A program made the translations under genes and the position numbers. From Acetobacterium malicum subsp. dehalogenans DSM 11527 (lineage in GTDB: Bacteria; Bacillota; Clostridia; Eubacteriales; Eubacteriaceae), in contig NZ_AXAC01000006.1 of assembly GCF_000472665.1 (NCBI RefSeq), forward strand, positions 479 through 64,478: DNA of 64,000 bases, in the 5' to 3' direction. Shown in pieces: positions 35,153 to 44,475 of the stretch. The notes beneath the pieces are model-generated. The model ran no database searches, had not been told where the DNA came from, and was given only the letters and a program-made list of their open reading frames with translations. Position 1 is the stretch's first letter, and each line of letters opens with the position of its first letter.

Positions 35153-35192
35153 TAAAAATTGGCGAATCCCCTGGGGCTTCGCCAATTTTGTT
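35153..35192. terminator. Intrinsic terminator
   Basis: AAAATTGGCGAA and TTCGCCAATTTT form a 12-bp stem with an internal CCCC/GGGG pairing, serving the flavoenzyme operon and the converging DUF1254 gene. Confidence 0.8.
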
Positions 35193-35250
35193 ATACTCTA
35201 ATTCGGATTCCTACTCATATCACCACTGCTACTTCTTAAATCACACCTTC

Positions 35251-36654
35251 TTACTCAGTCTTTTTAATCGTTGGCGGTTGCCAGGTTCCATCAAACACTG
35301 AATCCTGAGGAAGGTAGATACGCAGATATAAATGGAAGTTGTCGGCCGAAATCGGTAGCCAGTTATTGGTCATTGCGGCATCGCCAGGAGCCTGCGTTTG
35401 CAGCAGCAAATCCAGTGATCCGTCCTGATTATAGGTGACGGCGCTGCGGTCATTGATGCTGTAACGGTTAATCGGATTATCAATTAAAAAGTTATTACTG
35501 TCATAGGCAGTGATCGACCAGAAACCGGTATTGTTAGTTGGCGGAAGTTGATCTATGTCAAAATGAATAACATAATTATTGGTGCCATCAAAGGTGCCGC
35601 CAGCGCTGTCAGTACTGGCATTGGGGTAAATGGCCACTGAAACCGGATTGGCCGCCAAACCATTTAAGGCAATCAATGCCCGGTAATCATATTCGGTGCC
35701 AAATTCCGCCACCGGTTCCCCAAAGAACCGCCAGTTATTCATCTGAACCAGGAAATCCTGGGAATCATTAAACAACGTGGTCGACAGCTCATTAATCATT
35801 TCGGTCCAGTTTTCCTGGCCGGAATCCCCCAATATCGCTTCATCAAACTTAAGGCCCGGTCCTACTCCCACCATGCTGATTTTTTCGATCATGGCCTGAT
35901 CAGCGCTGGCGGGGGGATTAGCAACCATCAACTGATTGGCCGTATTGAAAAAATCCGCCGGAGACATCTGCAACACATGTTCAATGGGAATAAAGTTATT
36001 ACTTTCATTATAGCTGCCCTTAGCCGGGATATAGACTTCCCCTGACAAATAGTTTTGTAATGGTTGCAGTTGCATCTTATTTTGAATGGCGTAAACATTA
36101 TCAAGATCGGCTTCGCCGTAGCTGAGCACCCGGCATAGAATCCAGGCCATATTGGTTGGCATCGCTACTTGGGTCAGGTTATCGGGAACTTCACCACGGT
36201 AGTCCGGCCCGGTGATCAGAAAAGCCGTCTGATCGGGATTATCGCTGCCAGAGCCGGTAATTTTCACCGCATTGGTATAGGCATCCATAATCTCCCCGGA
36301 ACAGAAACGATCGGCTTTGGGCATCACAAAAACCATCGGCGTTTCCGAAAGATCCAAAAATGCCTGAGAATAGAGGGTATCCGTATTGAGGGTGACCACA
36401 TCTTTAGCACTGGCATTGGCCAGATTATGGCTGTGGAACAACTGATTGGGCGGTGCCTGGGTTGTCGTTGGCTCCACGGTATTGGTCATCTTTTCCATGG
36501 TGGCATTCACCAGCACCAACGGAAAGGCATAAACGTAGGCATCGTAGATGGTCTCTTTGATACGCTCTGTTTTTGGTTCATTTTGACTGGCGGTACAGCC
36601 GGTCAAAAACAGCACCGAAAGAAATAGACAGATAATCTTGGTAATCTTCTTCAT
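35251..36654 (-). CDS. DUF1254/DUF1214 domain lipoprotein
   Basis: 467 residues with a lipobox (LFLTGC, Cys about 20). The N-terminal domain is DUF1254 (AYVYAFPLVLVNATMEKM; NTDTLYSQAFLDLSETPMVF; YTNAVKITGSG) and the C-terminal is DUF1214 (GTFDGTNNYVIHFDIDQLPP, NTGFWSITAYDSNNFLIDN). These domains occur in secreted proteins of bacteria and some viruses; no reaction is established. Here it is a stand-alone surface lipoprotein just downstream of repeat copy 2. Confidence 0.88.
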   Translation of the reverse strand: MKKITKIICLFLSVLFLTGCTASQNEPKTERIKETIYDAYVYAFPLVLVNATMEKMTNTVEPTTTQAPPNQLFHSHNLANASAKDVVTLNTDTLYSQAFLDLSETPMVFVMPKADRFCSGEIMDAYTNAVKITGSGSDNPDQTAFLITGPDYRGEVPDNLTQVAMPTNMAWILCRVLSYGEADLDNVYAIQNKMQLQPLQNYLSGEVYIPAKGSYNESNNFIPIEHVLQMSPADFFNTANQLMVANPPASADQAMIEKISMVGVGPGLKFDEAILGDSGQENWTEMINELSTTLFNDSQDFLVQMNNWRFFGEPVAEFGTEYDYRALIALNGLAANPVSVAIYPNASTDSAGGTFDGTNNYVIHFDIDQLPPTNNTGFWSITAYDSNNFLIDNPINRYSINDRSAVTYNQDGSLDLLLQTQAPGDAAMTNNWLPISADNFHLYLRIYLPQDSVFDGTWQPPTIKKTE

Positions 36655-36772
36655 GACAAATTTCCCTTCTTAATTCAAATAAGCAAATCTGCAATCACCC
36701 TGGATAATTTTTCGACTCATAATCAATTGCTCTATTTCATTCATTGTAACCCAATTCCGACAAAAAAATAAG

Positions 36773-36956
36773 ACTCAAAATATATTTTGAGCGAGGTTGT
36801 CTATAAACTACCGTACCGACCAATTGTTAATCTGTTGTTCGCCGCGGAATCGGACAGGCTCTGCCGTGTCCGCTCCGATGCGTACAACATGATGTAACAA
36901 TTGTCGGTACTGGGTTATCTTTTTTGATAGTCTGAATCAAAATATTTGTTTTGAGC
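36773..36956. repeat. MITE-like intergenic repeat, copy 2
   Basis: The body (36793-36935) matches copy 1 almost base for base (GAGGTTGTC, ATAAACTACCGTACCGACC, and TCGGACAGGCTCTGCCGTGT in the middle) but lacks about 75 internal bases. It is flanked by similar hairpins, TCAAAATATATTTTGAGC on the left and TCAAAATATTTGTTTTGAGC on the right, which look like a diverged target duplication. Like copy 1 it lies between genes. Confidence 0.75.
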
Positions 36957-36977
36957 CTTATTGCAAGTACTGACTAT

Positions 36978-38978
36978 TTAAAAGCTGTACTGATAGACAA
37001 ATTCATCGCCTTCGTTTCCGATAAACATCAGATAGGAGTCCGCTGTCACCGGCACTTCTTCAATTGCTGCATACATGGTATCGGCTAATACCGTCAGCGC
37101 TGGATCATAGATCACCAATCGGCCACTCTCTGGCAGGGTGACACTAAAGCTGCCATCGGCATCCAGCTTTCGGACGACATTTTCGCCAGCTTTTTCAATC
37201 CTGATTTTTTCATCGCTGGCCAGAACGGGGATCTCGGCCACATCCAGAAAAACGTAACCCATCGCCGTCATCGTTGTGGTTCCGTTTTCTACTTTAATGG
37301 TTGGCTCAACCAGATCCCGGGCATAGGGCAGGTTCATAAAGGCGGTATTTTCGTCCTTTAGGGGATAAGGGGTAAAGCTGCCGTCGCTGCCGAAATAAAT
37401 CGTCCCCGGAAGCTCCGGCAGACTGCCGGTCACAGCCGAGAAGGCATACAGATCAATGGCACTGAGATTCACCGGAATCCAGGCTTTACCAGCAAAACGG
37501 CTGGTATCGACCGGATTATTGGCCTTAATATCTGCTGCGATAACAAGCGAATAATCAGCCTCATTCATCGATTGCAGTACCAATTTTTTGCCAAAACTTT
37601 CGGAAAAAGACATCCGATATCCGTTTTGCATATCAAAGAATCCGTCACCCGTGTAGGGATAGCTGCCGGCGGTGGCAAAGCCATTTCCATCGAAGCGTTT
37701 GTATTCGAGGGTGTTGTTCTGCTGATTAAACTCAATTTTAATGGCACTGCCACTGGCTCCATAATACCCAGCAAAACCGAGAATTTCGTTGGGTATCGCT
37801 ACGGCGGCGGTTGTCGCGGTTTGATCCGCGGCTACCGGGGCGGGAATAATCCCCTTTTCTTCCAGCAGTGTCTGAGTGATGGTTTCGGCAATTCCCGAGG
37901 CATCACCGGTACCGGCAAAGATCAGGGCAACTGAAATATTCTCCTGGGGTATCACATACAACTGGGAATTAAACTGCAGGGTTCCCCCATTTTTGCTGAG
38001 CACATGGACGCCCTGTTCGGCAAAGCTGGCGACGTCCACCATATCCCAACCCAAACCGTAATTGGTGATCGGGGTACCTGACGGCACCGTTTCTTTTCCA
38101 TACTGGGGACTGGTATACTCGGCAAAGGATTCGGCACTCATCAGCTTGTTCCCCAGCAGGGCATTTCCGAAACGACACAGATCCGCTGCTGTCGCGGAAA
38201 TTCCCCCGGTACCCATCAGATTGATGATTTCTGCCGGCAGAGCAGCGCCATCCTCATTGTTATACTTCAGAGCAATATTGGGATTTTCAGCCTTAAAGGA
38301 ACAGCTGCTGTCTTTCATCCCGGCTTTTGAAAAAATGTTTTTATCCAGATAGTCCGCATAGCTCTGGCCGGTTACTTTTTCAACTAAAACCTCGGCCAAA
38401 GTGAAGCCATCATTGCAGTAAACACTGACCACCCCAGGATCAGCCTTGAGACTGCAGCCCGCCAGATAATTCATAAATTCGCTTAAAAACTGGGGATCTT
38501 TGGCCGATGCAAAGCCATTATACATCATTGTTCCCGGCAATCCCGAGGTATGGTTCAGCAGCATCCGGACCGTGATATCTTGGTAGCGGCTGTCCTGCAT
38601 GGTAAAATCCGGAATATAATCAACCACCGGCTTATCCAGCTCAAGCTGGCCAGCCTCCACCAGCTGCATCACGGCGGCAGCCGTAAAAACCTTACTGACT
38701 GAGCCAATATTAAACTGGGTGCTGGTATTTACCCCCAGAGCCTCCACCCGGTTGGCCATGGCAAAGCCTTCTTCATAAACAATTTTACCATTGTCCATAA
38801 TGGCCACCGTCGCACTGGAAGCCCTGCCACCGGCGATCGCTTTCCAGATTTCGGTGCGAGCGGTAGCAATGGTTTTTTCATAGCTCTGACTCTGAGAAGG
38901 GGCGGTCGTACACCCCGCCAAAGGAACAAGAATCAAGAACAAACTGAGGATCACAACCGTTAATCTTTTTTTTAACAT
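36978..38978 (-). CDS. Serine hydrolase (beta-lactamase/DD-peptidase fold) lipoprotein
   Basis: 666 residues from MLKKRLTV (GAAAGGA upstream). A lipobox (LVPLAGC) precedes a class C beta-lactamase-like domain (about 45-380): SxxK motif in IGSVSKVFTAAAVM, YxN-type motif YCNDGF, and a HKGG-like KNGGT. A C-terminal region of about 280 beta-rich residues has no recognised family. Such proteins are usually esterases or peptidases acting on D-amino-acid peptides rather than true beta-lactamases. The neighbour at 39111 is a close paralogue with the same layout and length. Confidence 0.88.
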   Translation of the reverse strand: MLKKRLTVVILSLFLILVPLAGCTTAPSQSQSYEKTIATARTEIWKAIAGGRASSATVAIMDNGKIVYEEGFAMANRVEALGVNTSTQFNIGSVSKVFTAAAVMQLVEAGQLELDKPVVDYIPDFTMQDSRYQDITVRMLLNHTSGLPGTMMYNGFASAKDPQFLSEFMNYLAGCSLKADPGVVSVYCNDGFTLAEVLVEKVTGQSYADYLDKNIFSKAGMKDSSCSFKAENPNIALKYNNEDGAALPAEIINLMGTGGISATAADLCRFGNALLGNKLMSAESFAEYTSPQYGKETVPSGTPITNYGLGWDMVDVASFAEQGVHVLSKNGGTLQFNSQLYVIPQENISVALIFAGTGDASGIAETITQTLLEEKGIIPAPVAADQTATTAAVAIPNEILGFAGYYGASGSAIKIEFNQQNNTLEYKRFDGNGFATAGSYPYTGDGFFDMQNGYRMSFSESFGKKLVLQSMNEADYSLVIAADIKANNPVDTSRFAGKAWIPVNLSAIDLYAFSAVTGSLPELPGTIYFGSDGSFTPYPLKDENTAFMNLPYARDLVEPTIKVENGTTTMTAMGYVFLDVAEIPVLASDEKIRIEKAGENVVRKLDADGSFSVTLPESGRLVIYDPALTVLADTMYAAIEEVPVTADSYLMFIGNEGDEFVYQYSF

Positions 38979-39110
38979 TTTCTTCATCCTTTCGTGTCTT
39001 TTTTTCTATTTAATTTCAAAACTAAATCCATAGCTCACGGCACTTTCGCCGTTACCTACTTTTGTATAAACAGCCTTAGTAGCTTCTCCATCCCTGGCAA
39101 TGCTGCCGGG

Positions 39111-41099
39111 CTAAAGCGTATAGTTGTAAGCGAATGTATCTCCCGGCGCTCCGATAAAGACCAGATAGGATCCGGCGGTCACTGCGGTTTCTTTGGCCGC
39201 GTCAGTCATACTGTCGTAGCCTGGCTGCAAATCAGGATCGTAAATAACAATCCGGCTGCCTTCCGGAATCACTGCGCCAAAGACCCCGTCATGATCCAGC
39301 TTACGACACACGTTCAGACCATCACTGCCAATGACAAGCGGTTCATCTTTTTGCAACAAAGCCACAGTAGCGGTATCGATTAACTGATAATCCATGATGG
39401 TTAAGATCGCCTGACCGTTGCTTTCGGTAATCGTGGCCTCGGCCAGATCCCTGCCATAGGGCAGAACCATTTGCGTTGTCGTTGCATCCTTTAAGCCATA
39501 GAGGGTGTAACCCCCATTAGCCGTGTGATAAAGATAACCCGACAGCTCTGCTACAACACCGGTTTGGACGGCCATTGCATTGGCATCAATGGCTGAAAGA
39601 TTGGTGGGAATCCAGGATTTTCCGTTAAACTGGCTGGTATCCAGAACCCCATCTCCAGACGCCATTTTTTGACCTGAAACAAAGCCCGCATCGCTGTTGA
39701 GATCATAGATCACGAAAAGTTTTTGGCCGAAATTTTCAGCAAAGCCAGCCCGGTAGCCCACCGGTAAATGAAAATAGCCATCGCTGAGATAGGGATAGGT
39801 GCCCTGGGTTTCAAAGACCTGGCCGTTAAATTTTTTATAAGTCATCGCATTCTTCTCATTATTGAATTCAATCTTTTGAATGGCTGAACCATCGCCATAT
39901 ATCCCGGCGTAAGCCAAAATCGCATCAGGGATGGTGGCTGCTATTGGCTCCGTTACCGCAATTTCCGGAACTTCACCGAGGCCATTTTCATCAAGCAGCG
40001 ACTGGACAATATCATTGGCAACGCCAGTGACATCAGCATTTCCCGCAAAGACAATGGCCACTGAGATATTTTCCTCAGGCAGCAGATATAACTGCGAATT
40101 GTATTGGGGTGATCCGCCGTTTTTGCCAATCACGGTCACCCCCTGGCGCTCAAAATCCGCCACTGCCACACTATCCCAACCCAACCCATAAGGATAAAGG
40201 GGCGTTCCTGCGGGTACTGTTTCATCACCATATTGAGGACTGGTATATTCAGTGAACATCGCTTCATTGATAATTTTGCCCTGGAACAGCGCCTGGCCAT
40301 AACGGCATAAATCGGCCGCGGTGGAGGAAATCCCTCCCGAGCCCAGGCTGTTGATGTATTCCACTGGAGCGGCAGTGCCATCTTCGTTGTATTTCCGGGC
40401 AATGTCCGGGTTGTCGGCTTTAAAATAACAGCTGCTGTTTTTCATCCCAGCTTTATTAAAAATGTTTGTCGCCAGATAATCAGCAAAGGACAGGCCGGAA
40501 CGCTTTTCGACCAGAATTTGAGCCAACGTAAAACAATCGTTGCAGTAGACGCTAACCTTCCCGGGCTCGCCCTTTAACTCTGTTTCGGTCAGATAGGCCA
40601 GAAAATTTTTGGTATAGTTGGGGTTCGGCACCGTTGTTTCGGCATTATTGGTATAGGTTCCGGGCAAGGCGGCAGTATGATTGAGCAGCATTCTGACTGT
40701 GATATTCTTATACCGGCTGTCCGCCATGGTGAACTCCGGCAGATAATCAACCACCGGTTTATCCAGTTCCAATTTTCCATCTTCGCAAAGTTGCAAGATT
40801 GCCGCAGCAGTAAACACCTTGCTGACCGAACAGATATTAAACTGGGTATCCCTGGTCACTGGAAGCCCGGTATCCCGGTTGGCCATGGCAAAGCCTTCTT
40901 CATATACCAGATTGCCATTGTCCATAATCGCCACGGTGGCACTCGACGCCCCTCCTGCTGAGATGGCATTCCAGATCTCCGTTCGCGCCGTTTCAATGGT
41001 CTTTTCATAGCGTTTTGGTTCAGCGCTTTGTGTGCATCCCGACAATATCACCATTATCAATACCAGACTAGCCCCCAACGCCATCAACTTCTTGTTCAT
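39111..41099 (-). CDS. Serine hydrolase (beta-lactamase/DD-peptidase fold) lipoprotein, paralogue
   Basis: 662 residues; AAAGGGG before the ATG. Lipobox VILSGC, SxxK in CSVSKVFTAAAIL, YCNDCF and GKNGGSP. It aligns with the 36978 protein along its whole length (for example MDNGNLVYEEGFAMANR against MDNGKIVYEEGFAMANR), so they are tandem duplicates. It ends in FAYNYTL at a TAG; the same frame then stays open for 34 coding-like codons to a second TAG at 39006-39008, before the next gene's ribosome site. The paralogue ends at the same place (FVYQYSF), so the shorter form is taken as the product. Confidence 0.85.
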   Translation of the reverse strand: MNKKLMALGASLVLIMVILSGCTQSAEPKRYEKTIETARTEIWNAISAGGASSATVAIMDNGNLVYEEGFAMANRDTGLPVTRDTQFNICSVSKVFTAAAILQLCEDGKLELDKPVVDYLPEFTMADSRYKNITVRMLLNHTAALPGTYTNNAETTVPNPNYTKNFLAYLTETELKGEPGKVSVYCNDCFTLAQILVEKRSGLSFADYLATNIFNKAGMKNSSCYFKADNPDIARKYNEDGTAAPVEYINSLGSGGISSTAADLCRYGQALFQGKIINEAMFTEYTSPQYGDETVPAGTPLYPYGLGWDSVAVADFERQGVTVIGKNGGSPQYNSQLYLLPEENISVAIVFAGNADVTGVANDIVQSLLDENGLGEVPEIAVTEPIAATIPDAILAYAGIYGDGSAIQKIEFNNEKNAMTYKKFNGQVFETQGTYPYLSDGYFHLPVGYRAGFAENFGQKLFVIYDLNSDAGFVSGQKMASGDGVLDTSQFNGKSWIPTNLSAIDANAMAVQTGVVAELSGYLYHTANGGYTLYGLKDATTTQMVLPYGRDLAEATITESNGQAILTIMDYQLIDTATVALLQKDEPLVIGSDGLNVCRKLDHDGVFGAVIPEGSRIVIYDPDLQPGYDSMTDAAKETAVTAGSYLVFIGAPGDTFAYNYTL

Positions 41100-41143
41100 T
41101 TTAACCCCTTTCTGCCTTTAATCCAGTCTCTTTCTGATCTGTT

Positions 41144-41887
41144 TTATTTAGTATTTTTATCCTCATACATCCTCATATCCGCTGTTTTCGTCAGCAACTC
41201 CAGGCTTTGCCCATCTTCCGGGAAATGTGCATAACCCACACTGATACCAACATTTTCCTGCGGATAGAAGCACTTGACCTTTTCTCTAATAACACCGAGA
41301 AAACTCTCAATTTCCATCTCCTTGTTATCTTCAAAAAGGATAATAAACTCATCTCCTCCAGTTCTCGCTACCCATCCTTTAGCTTCCACCAGGCCGACCA
41401 TCAGGTTTACTGTATTGCTGATAAACTTGTCACCTTCAATATGACCATAAGTATCATTAATAGATTTCGTTCCATCGAGATCGCAAACGCAAAGAAAAAA
41501 AGATCTCTCCTTTTTAATCAATTCCTGAAATCTTTTCTCGAGTCCATTTCGGTTTAAAGCTCCAGTCAGCGGATCCGTCGAAGCAATTTGTTCCAGTTCC
41601 TCAATCATCGCTTTTGTTAAACCACTCCAGAGAATAATTCCGATAATATAAAAAATTGATCCCAATGTAAAACATAAACGCAATAAATCATAAATCACCT
41701 GATTATTGACAATTTTAGCGATTATATCCAAAAATGTTGCGATGGAACTCAGTGAGAGTCCGCAAATCATAATAATAAAAACGTATGCCTTATCTTTTTT
41801 ATTTCGTGTCGCATATAACAGGCGACAGGTATAAAAAAGAAGCAACAACACAAATACAAAAACGATGATCTTTCTAGGCTCGATCAT
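41144..41887 (-). CDS. Membrane GGDEF diguanylate cyclase
   Basis: 247 residues from MIEPRKII (AAAGGGG upstream; the frame is open to 41905). Three hydrophobic segments (about 5-90) precede a GGDEF domain with DPLTGALNRNGLEKRF, DLDGTKSINDTYGHIEGD and the intact catalytic RTGGDEFIILF. It should make c-di-GMP from GTP. No standard sensory domain is recognisable in the membrane part. It follows the Ca2+/H+ antiporter gene on the same strand but is separated from it by a terminator. Confidence 0.9.
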   Translation of the reverse strand: MIEPRKIIVFVFVLLLLFYTCRLLYATRNKKDKAYVFIIMICGLSLSSIATFLDIIAKIVNNQVIYDLLRLCFTLGSIFYIIGIILWSGLTKAMIEELEQIASTDPLTGALNRNGLEKRFQELIKKERSFFLCVCDLDGTKSINDTYGHIEGDKFISNTVNLMVGLVEAKGWVARTGGDEFIILFEDNKEMEIESFLGVIREKVKCFYPQENVGISVGYAHFPEDGQSLELLTKTADMRMYEDKNTK

Positions 41888-41965
41888 CCCACTTTCCCCT
41901 TTCAATTACATTTTTCTCGACGTTAATATATAACCGACGCTTTTAATTCTTTATACCCACCATAT

Positions 41966-42018
41966 CCCTATCAAAAATAAAATTCCAACAAACTAGAAAA
42001 ATAATTTGTTGGAATTTC
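41966..42018 (-). terminator. Intrinsic terminator after the antiporter gene
   Basis: On the minus strand AATTCCAACAAA and TTTGTTGGAATT form a 12-bp stem followed by TTATTTTTG. Confidence 0.75.
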
Positions 42019-42049
42019 CTTCATTAAGAGCATTGATTGAATCAAAGAA

Positions 42050-43093
42050 TCAAAGAATAAAAAATGACACCGCCATAATCAGATAGACTGCCAGCAGCTG
42101 AACCCCTTCCAGCCAGTTGGATTCCCCGTCGCTGGCGACCCGATTGGCAATCAGTACCGATAAAACCAGGGCTACCAGTTCAAACTCGTTAAAAATGATG
42201 CTCATCGGCGTAAACAGTAGGCTCAAAAAAATCAGCACCGGTGTAACAAAAAGAATCATCTGAAGACTGGAACCAATGGCGATCTCCATTGCTACGTCCA
42301 TTTTATTTTTATAAGCCATCACAATGGCGGTACTGTGTTCCGCAGCATTTCCGATAATCGGCACCAGAATAATCCCCACGAAAAACTCGCTCAGTCCAAT
42401 GGCTTCAGTCATCGGTTCAACCGCTCCCACAAACATCTCACTCTCGACACCGATGAGGACGGTTGCGCCAACTAAAACAGCAATCGCCTTGTTGAGGGAC
42501 CACTTGGGTGTGGCTTCCTCCTCTGGTACTGCCGAGTAAATATCTTTATGGGTATAAAAAGAAAAATACAGACTCATCAGATAAATGGCAAACATGATCA
42601 CCGCTACCGTAATACTGAGACCCTCATAGCGGGTATTGAGAAGATCGGCCGCAACTGTATGGGTAAAGATCGCCGGAACAGTTAAACCAATGACAGCAAA
42701 CAGCAGCATACTGGATGACACCTCAATGGATTGTTTATTAAAGGTCTGGGATTTAAACTTAATCCCCCCCATCAGCATGCTGGCCCCCAGCACCAGTAGA
42801 ATATTACCAATCACCGAACCGGCAATCGACGCTTTGACCACGTCAAACAACCCAGCCTGCATGGCAAAAAAGGCGATGATCAATTCGGTGGCATTACCAA
42901 AGGTGGCATTGAGAAATCCGCCGATTCGCGGCCCCGAATAAAAAGAAATTTCTTCGGTTGCCTCTCCCATAATGCCCGCCAGGGGGATAATGGCCAAAGC
43001 TGACAAAATAAACATCAAGGTGGGTGAAAAATGCATGAATTCTCCCACAATACTTATCGGCACAAAAATCAGTAAAAATCTCAGTATCTTCAT
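42050..43093 (-). CDS. cax: Ca2+/H+ antiporter (CaxA type)
   Basis: 347 residues, eleven hydrophobic helices. Both ion-binding repeats of the family are present: GNATELIIAFFA in the first half and GNAAEHSTAIVMA in the second, with the acidic stretch between halves short. It exports calcium in exchange for protons across the cytoplasmic membrane. The upstream site is only moderately good (GAGGA 14 bases before the ATG). Divergent from the MarR operon. Confidence 0.92.
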   Translation of the reverse strand: MKILRFLLIFVPISIVGEFMHFSPTLMFILSALAIIPLAGIMGEATEEISFYSGPRIGGFLNATFGNATELIIAFFAMQAGLFDVVKASIAGSVIGNILLVLGASMLMGGIKFKSQTFNKQSIEVSSSMLLFAVIGLTVPAIFTHTVAADLLNTRYEGLSITVAVIMFAIYLMSLYFSFYTHKDIYSAVPEEEATPKWSLNKAIAVLVGATVLIGVESEMFVGAVEPMTEAIGLSEFFVGIILVPIIGNAAEHSTAIVMAYKNKMDVAMEIAIGSSLQMILFVTPVLIFLSLLFTPMSIIFNEFELVALVLSVLIANRVASDGESNWLEGVQLLAVYLIMAVSFFIL

Positions 43094-43222
43094 TTACGCT
43101 CTCATCTTCCTCTTTTGTTAATTTTTGATACGGTGACGCTGGTAAAAGAATACCACAAACCTTAAAGAAAATAAATCTAAAAAGTGCTGAAAACTTTTTA
43201 TCCGGTTGATTTGATATTTAAT

Positions 43223-43269
43223 TTGCAATGCGCAATTAATTGTGCTAAACTATTTGCATATCGCAAATA
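43223..43269 (+). promoter_or_regulatory. Promoter and dyad operator of the MarR-SDR-decarboxylase operon
   Basis: TTGCAA (43223-43228), 17-base spacer, TAAACT (43246-43251). An inverted repeat TATTTGC-ATATC-GCAAATA covers 43251-43269, just after the -10 box. A related TTTGCAATGCGCAA sits over the -35. Binding by the MarR product would block its own transcription. Confidence 0.6.
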
Positions 43270-43282
43270 AACGAGGTGAATG

Positions 43283-43735
43283 ATGGATAAACAACAGGTC
43301 AATGATGCTCTTTTTGCATTCTTACAGGCTATTTATAAATTTGAACAAATGGAGCTGGCAAAATTTTCAATTTCCTGGCAGGAAATGCTGCTCCTGAAAC
43401 AGCTCTCGAGCACCAACGATTTCAGTATGGGTTATGCCACTGAGCTACTCGGCATAAAACCCTTCCAGGCCACCCGACTGGTCGATGGACTGGTCAAAAA
43501 AGAATTGCTGCTGCGGTTTGAAAAAAAGTCCGATCGTCGAATCAAATCACTTCAGATAACTGCTAAAGGAAAAGCTGTAATCGCAGAAATCGATGCCTTT
43601 CATTATCAGGTCATCGAAAAAGCCAGTACAAATCTTGGGTCCGAACGTACCCAGACAATTTTAACGATGATGTTTCAGCTTGAAGAATTACTGGGCCTTG
43701 ACGAAACATCATGGAAAGGAAATGATGACTTATGA
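43283..43735 (+). CDS. MarR-family transcriptional regulator
   Basis: 150 residues; of the two adjacent ATGs (43280, 43283) the second has the better spacing from GAGGTG. The winged helix is visible in FSMGYATELLGIKPFQATRLVDGLVKKELLLRFEKKSDRRIKSLQIT. It opens a three-gene operon: the next gene overlaps it by four bases (ATGA). The dyad in its promoter suggests self-control. Ligand unknown; the neighbouring oxidoreductase and decarboxylase point to a carbonyl or acid metabolite. Confidence 0.85.
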   Translation: MDKQQVNDALFAFLQAIYKFEQMELAKFSISWQEMLLLKQLSSTNDFSMGYATELLGIKPFQATRLVDGLVKKELLLRFEKKSDRRIKSLQITAKGKAVIAEIDAFHYQVIEKASTNLGSERTQTILTMMFQLEELLGLDETSWKGNDDL

Positions 43736-44475
43736 ATTTAAACGGTAAACGGATTATTCTAACCGGGGCTTCATCGGGCATCGGACTTGCCCTGCAACCG
43801 CTGCTCCATCATAAAGGCGCCCGGGTTTTAGCCGTGGGTCGCCAAGCCTTTACGCCGGATTTTTCCACCATCACTTATATGCAAGCAGATATTTCAACCC
43901 AATTGGGGGTTGATTCAGTGTTCACCAAAGCCGAAACCATTCTCGGTGGGGTTGATATATTTATTGCCAATGCCGGATTTTCTTATTATGAAGGGGCCGA
44001 ACAGGCAGACTGGGATCATATTGAAGCCATTTTTGATACGAATGTCACTTCCCCCATCTATGCTTTTCACAGACTAAAAAAAATAAAGGGTGACCAGCCC
44101 TTTCAGTTTGCCGTGACCGCCAGTGCCATGAGTTTTTTACCGCTTCCCGGCTATGCCCTGTACTCGGCCACCAAACACAGTCTGCAGGGGTTTTTCGAAG
44201 CCGCCCGGTTTGAACTTCCCCGTCATCAGGTGATTTCGCTGATCCACCCGATTGCCACCAAAACGGCATTTTTCAAGAATGACAATCCTGACCTTTTTCC
44301 AACTCAGACCCCCGAAGCGGTAGCTCGACATTACGTGGCTGGCATCGAAAAAAACAAGGCTCACATCTACCCTTCCAAAATTTTTCAGCTTATTCATCAT
44401 CTGGGCCTGATCCACCCGCTGATAAAAAAGCAGGAAGCCGATAAACTATCTAAATGGAGGACCGTACATGACTGA
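43732..44475 (+). CDS. Short-chain dehydrogenase/reductase
   Basis: 247 residues. The cofactor motif TGASSGIGLAL, the NAG motif in IFIANAGFSY and the catalytic YSATK (Ser at SAMSFL just before) are all intact. It oxidises or reduces a carbonyl or alcohol with NAD(P)H. The gene overlaps the marR stop by four bases and the next gene's start by eight, so all three are tightly coupled. Confidence 0.9.
   Translation: MNLNGKRIILTGASSGIGLALQPLLHHKGARVLAVGRQAFTPDFSTITYMQADISTQLGVDSVFTKAETILGGVDIFIANAGFSYYEGAEQADWDHIEAIFDTNVTSPIYAFHRLKKIKGDQPFQFAVTASAMSFLPLPGYALYSATKHSLQGFFEAARFELPRHQVISLIHPIATKTAFFKNDNPDLFPTQTPEAVARHYVAGIEKNKAHIYPSKIFQLIHHLGLIHPLIKKQEADKLSKWRTVHD

Noticed and set aside
36978-41099. 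Antibiotic-resistance beta-lactamases
   Set aside because: The fold motifs are of the broad class C/esterase group, with long unrelated C-termini and lipoprotein anchors; nothing supports a resistance role.
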